Of a stretch of 64,000 bases of DNA, positions 61,530 through 64,000 are shown piece by piece (the first letter of the stretch is position 1; each line of letters starts with the position of its first letter). This DNA comes from Agapetus fuscipes (Eukaryota; Arthropoda; Insecta; Trichoptera; Glossosomatidae). The DNA lies in the NCBI GenBank assembly GCA_951799405.1, contig OX637353.1, positions 16,430,001 through 16,494,000 of the forward strand, given 5' to 3'. The notes below the pieces were generated by a model that was not told the DNA's origin, searched no databases, and saw only the letters and a program-made list of their open reading frames with translations. Position numbers and translations under genes: made by a program.

Positions 61530-61870
61530 TACCTGAGTGTGACTAGAAACATATGGTGAAGAAGATATAGCTCCGAATTGTATAAGCTGTACCAGGACGC
61601 TGATGTGGTCCTCTCAATAAAGGTCAACAGACTGTTTTGGCTGGGACACATTCAGCAAATGGACCATCATAGCCTGGAGAATACGATTGTGATGACGAAC
61701 TTGGAGGGACGGCGGACAGTGAGAAGACCACGTTCAAGATAGCTGGATGGAGTGGTGGTGGATTGTCGTGCAGTGGGAATATGGGACTGGAGGAGGAAGA
61801 CGTTGGATAGACAGCGCTGGCAGCGGTTGCTGAGGGAGGTCGTGCCAATGATGATGATGATGTGACTATT
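61530..61870 (+). pseudogene. Non-LTR LINE ORF2 C-terminal fragment
   Basis: The product reads YSSELYKLYQDADVVLSIKV, NRLFWLGHIQQMD, LEGRRTVRRPRSR, a stop, then IWDWRRKTLDRQRWQRLL. It fits the common RT tail (KR-RW-GH...GRRPVGRPR...DR-RWR). A GATGAT tail follows. 5'-truncated, one nonsense codon. Confidence 0.7.
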
Positions 61871-62195
61871 ATAAAACTTTGTTACTACTATAAGCAAACT
61901 GTAAATAAAATAAAATAAAACTATTTTATCTTTTTATTCTAATTTTGTTTTTTTAAATATTATAATAATATTAATAAATTGCACAGAATCTGCACTCGAC
62001 TTTCTTGCAAAAATTAACCCACTGTATGACGTATGTAAAGCTATAATCATCTACCAGCTTATGCAGTTTCAATGAAAATATAATATATCGATAATAAATC
62101 AATTTTATTCCACGGCGGTGTGTACCTGCATACCCGTGCGAGTATGGAAATAGCCATATAAATTCTTAAGTGAATAAAAAATATTTAGATGATTT

Positions 62196-62288
62196 ATTTG
62201 GTGAGCGCCGTTTTGTGTGAATCACACCTCAAGAGTCCTCTGCGAGGTTGGTCTTCTCTGGAAAAAGCGCCAATTACACAAGAAAGAT
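62196..62288 (-). mobile_element. SINE C variant, 3'-end fragment
   Basis: ATTTGGTGAGCGCCGTTTTG, CACACCTCAAGAGTCCTCTG and AAAAAGCGCCAATT parallel 14447-14520 on the minus strand. Confidence 0.5.
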
Positions 62289-63217
62289 CCTCGACTCATA
62301 GGTTGGTATGAAGCTGATTTCTGTACTGTACTGTACTGTATCCTGCCACCGTTTCATTAGGGGTGGCCGGTACCTCCGCAGATGCGCCTCCACTTTTTGC
62401 TGTCATCACCTTTTTCATACATACTCTTCTCTTATTCTCACTCTGCAGGATCCATTCTTTCGCAATCTCACCTATTTGGTCTAATCATTCTTTCCTCAGC
62501 CTTCCCCTTCCACGCTTTCCTCTGACATTTCCTTTGTACACTTTCTGCATTAGTTGTTCATCATCCATTCTTTCAAGATGTCTGAACCATCTCATCGTAC
62601 TTTTTTGTACTTTCATTCTCATATTCTCTTTTATACCACACTCGTTCATCACTCAAGCATTACGTACTCTATCACTCAGTGTCTTTCCAGCCATTGCTCT
62701 CAGGTAAGCCATTTCAACCGTACTTACATACTTTACTCAGCTCACATTCATTAAGCCTCACTTCCACCAACCAATATGCCATTGTGGACCGCCGATCTCA
62801 TATTCTTCGTAAGTTTCCTATTCCTTGTAATGCTTCCAATCATTTCCATTACACTTCTTCCTCTACTAGCGCGCTTTTCCAATTATTTCGTCAATTTCGC
62901 ATTCGACTCAAACTTGCTTCCCAGATAATCAAATTCTTTCACGACCTCCACTCTTTTTTCATTCAATCTTATCTCAATTTTCTCGCCTTTCTCAGTCCTC
63001 CTAAAGTGTAAAAAATAATTCACTTTGTTAATGTCACCCCTGTTTCAAGGAAGGTCGGCAAGAGTTGCAGGTTTTATGTTCATTTGAGATTTGGTTTTAA
63101 TTTGTAAGTACAAATTCAGCATTCGTAAGCGCGAACTTACACGTACCTGTTTGTGGGCATGCATTTCATATTAGTTTTGAATGTTTATATTTCATTGCAA
63201 CTTTATTCTAGATTATT
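62289..63217 (+). mobile_element. Family A repeat split by a family G LINE
   Basis: The head (CGACTCATAGGTTGGTATGA, 62292-62316) and the rest (GTGTAAAAAATAATTCACTT onward, 63004-63217) belong to one family A copy. The LINE fragment 62318-63003 lies between them. The tail ends in TTATTCTAGATTATT. Confidence 0.65.
62318..63003 (-). pseudogene. Family G LINE, RT end and C-terminal tail
   Basis: Minus strand: EIRLNEKRVEVVKEFDYLGS (RT thumb), MEMIGSITRNRKL, then broken frames to RMRWFRHLE-like and KGNVRGKRGRGRLRKE. CMKKV sequence and GGCCACCCCTAATGAAACGG follow, with a (TACAG)n tail. Many stops, so an old copy; the longest of this family in the window. Confidence 0.65.
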
Positions 63218-64000
63218 ATAGATGGTAATTGAACCCTTCTGTATGCAAACTAGGACTTTGTATGGTGGGTAAACTTATTAGTTATATTTTGAAAAAGTAA
63301 CGACTGATTATTATTGGTATTTATAAAATTTTAAGAATGGCAGCCTTTTATCTATTTTTAACCCTTTGACTACCAAGAAAATTGCTAATACATTTTGTAT
63401 GGAAAATTTTCACTTTGTATGGCGGCTATACTTTTGATTCACTTTTTGGAAAAAATAATGATGGCAATATATAGGTTATTATTATTGTTTTACATTTGCT
63501 CTACATTATTTTTTTATTAACCCTCTAACTGCCGAGAATTTTTCCATTATTTTTTTCTTTTATATGGCAACTCCCTAAACCGAGATTATGATGAAGAAAT
63601 TATTATAATTATTAGATAGCACTATTATTTAAATGGATTCACAAAAAAATTAAGAAAAATCGTCGGAGCGGTTTTTGAGAAAATCGCATTTTAAATTTTC
63701 AGCTCTTCGGAAGCCATCTTGAATTTCAAAAAAGTAAAAAAAAAATGATTACAAATTAAATAATTAAGCTTGTTCTTTCTAAAAAATTTAAAACAAATTT
63801 AAATATCTTGCATTTTAATAGGTTTTTGTAATATTTTCGATTTAAAATTTCAGGTCGTGTAAACGGTGCTTTATATTTATTTTTTCAAAAAAATTTTTTT
63901 GTTAATTTGTAGAAATTTATGTTGTCCATAATATTGTAGATAATTATATTTTTGTTGACCCCTTAACTTTCGAGAAAATCACAATCGTTTGTTTTTTTCA
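63218..64000. other. AT-rich sequence with decayed ~160-bp periodicity
   Basis: AACCCTTTGACTACCAAGAA (63360), AACCCTCTAACTGCCGAGAA (63523) and CCCCTTAACTTTCGAGAAAA (63959) are variants of one phrase. TTTGTATGG..GG.TA.AC words precede at 63256 and 63415. It may be a degenerate tandem array. No gene. Confidence 0.4.

Overview
The window is eukaryotic, intergenic and almost entirely made of transposable elements. Several features point to an arthropod, and a crustacean seems likeliest (inference): an I-type LINE with RNase H, Jockey-like and L2-like LINEs, Penelope remnants with hammerhead-like ribozymes, tRNA-derived SINEs, TWA-target MITEs, and an LTR promoter with a TATA box and a TCAGT initiator. 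I found no intact single-copy host gene. The nearest to one is a broken THAP-like exon with a promoter-like stretch upstream (59385-59782).

The centre (17092-25127) holds the best preserved structure. A full-length I-superfamily LINE lies between 13-bp target duplications. Its ORF1 has one extra A that shifts the frame. Its ORF2 (endonuclease, reverse transcriptase, RNase H) is open until an LTR element interrupts it a few codons before the original stop. That LTR element (22345-24958) has two LTRs that look identical, a GTAT target duplication, a primer-binding site and a polypurine tract, but no protease, reverse transcriptase or integrase. Instead, its 1.7-kb interior fuses a SAP-domain gag-like N terminus to a DEK-like chromatin protein. 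This looks like a retroviral-style capture of a host gene and is the main discovery candidate.

The left part (1-17000) holds scattered repeats: SINE families here called A (about 255 bp, TTAGA tail), B and C (tRNA-derived) and K (long-variable-arm tRNA type), plus foldback elements, a 110-bp minisatellite and LINE tails. A hairpin element at 12234-12673 carries a hammerhead-like motif in each arm.

The part from 25100 to 46000 continues in the same way. It includes a 100-bp satellite in which every unit carries a TGACGTCA box, a foldback element near 33450, a second hammerhead-bearing palindrome near 38700 and a 980-bp TIR element with a TAA target site.

The right part (46000-64000) has a Jockey-like LINE split by a second LINE on the opposite strand, a 200-base assembly gap, and a composite 5S rRNA-SINE C-SINE B insertion within a 32-bp duplication. 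It also has 49-bp and 22-bp minisatellites, a Penelope GIY-YIG fragment with a hammerhead-like motif, and LINE tails. Family letters are local labels; all family assignments come from reading motifs and comparing copies by eye, with no database search.
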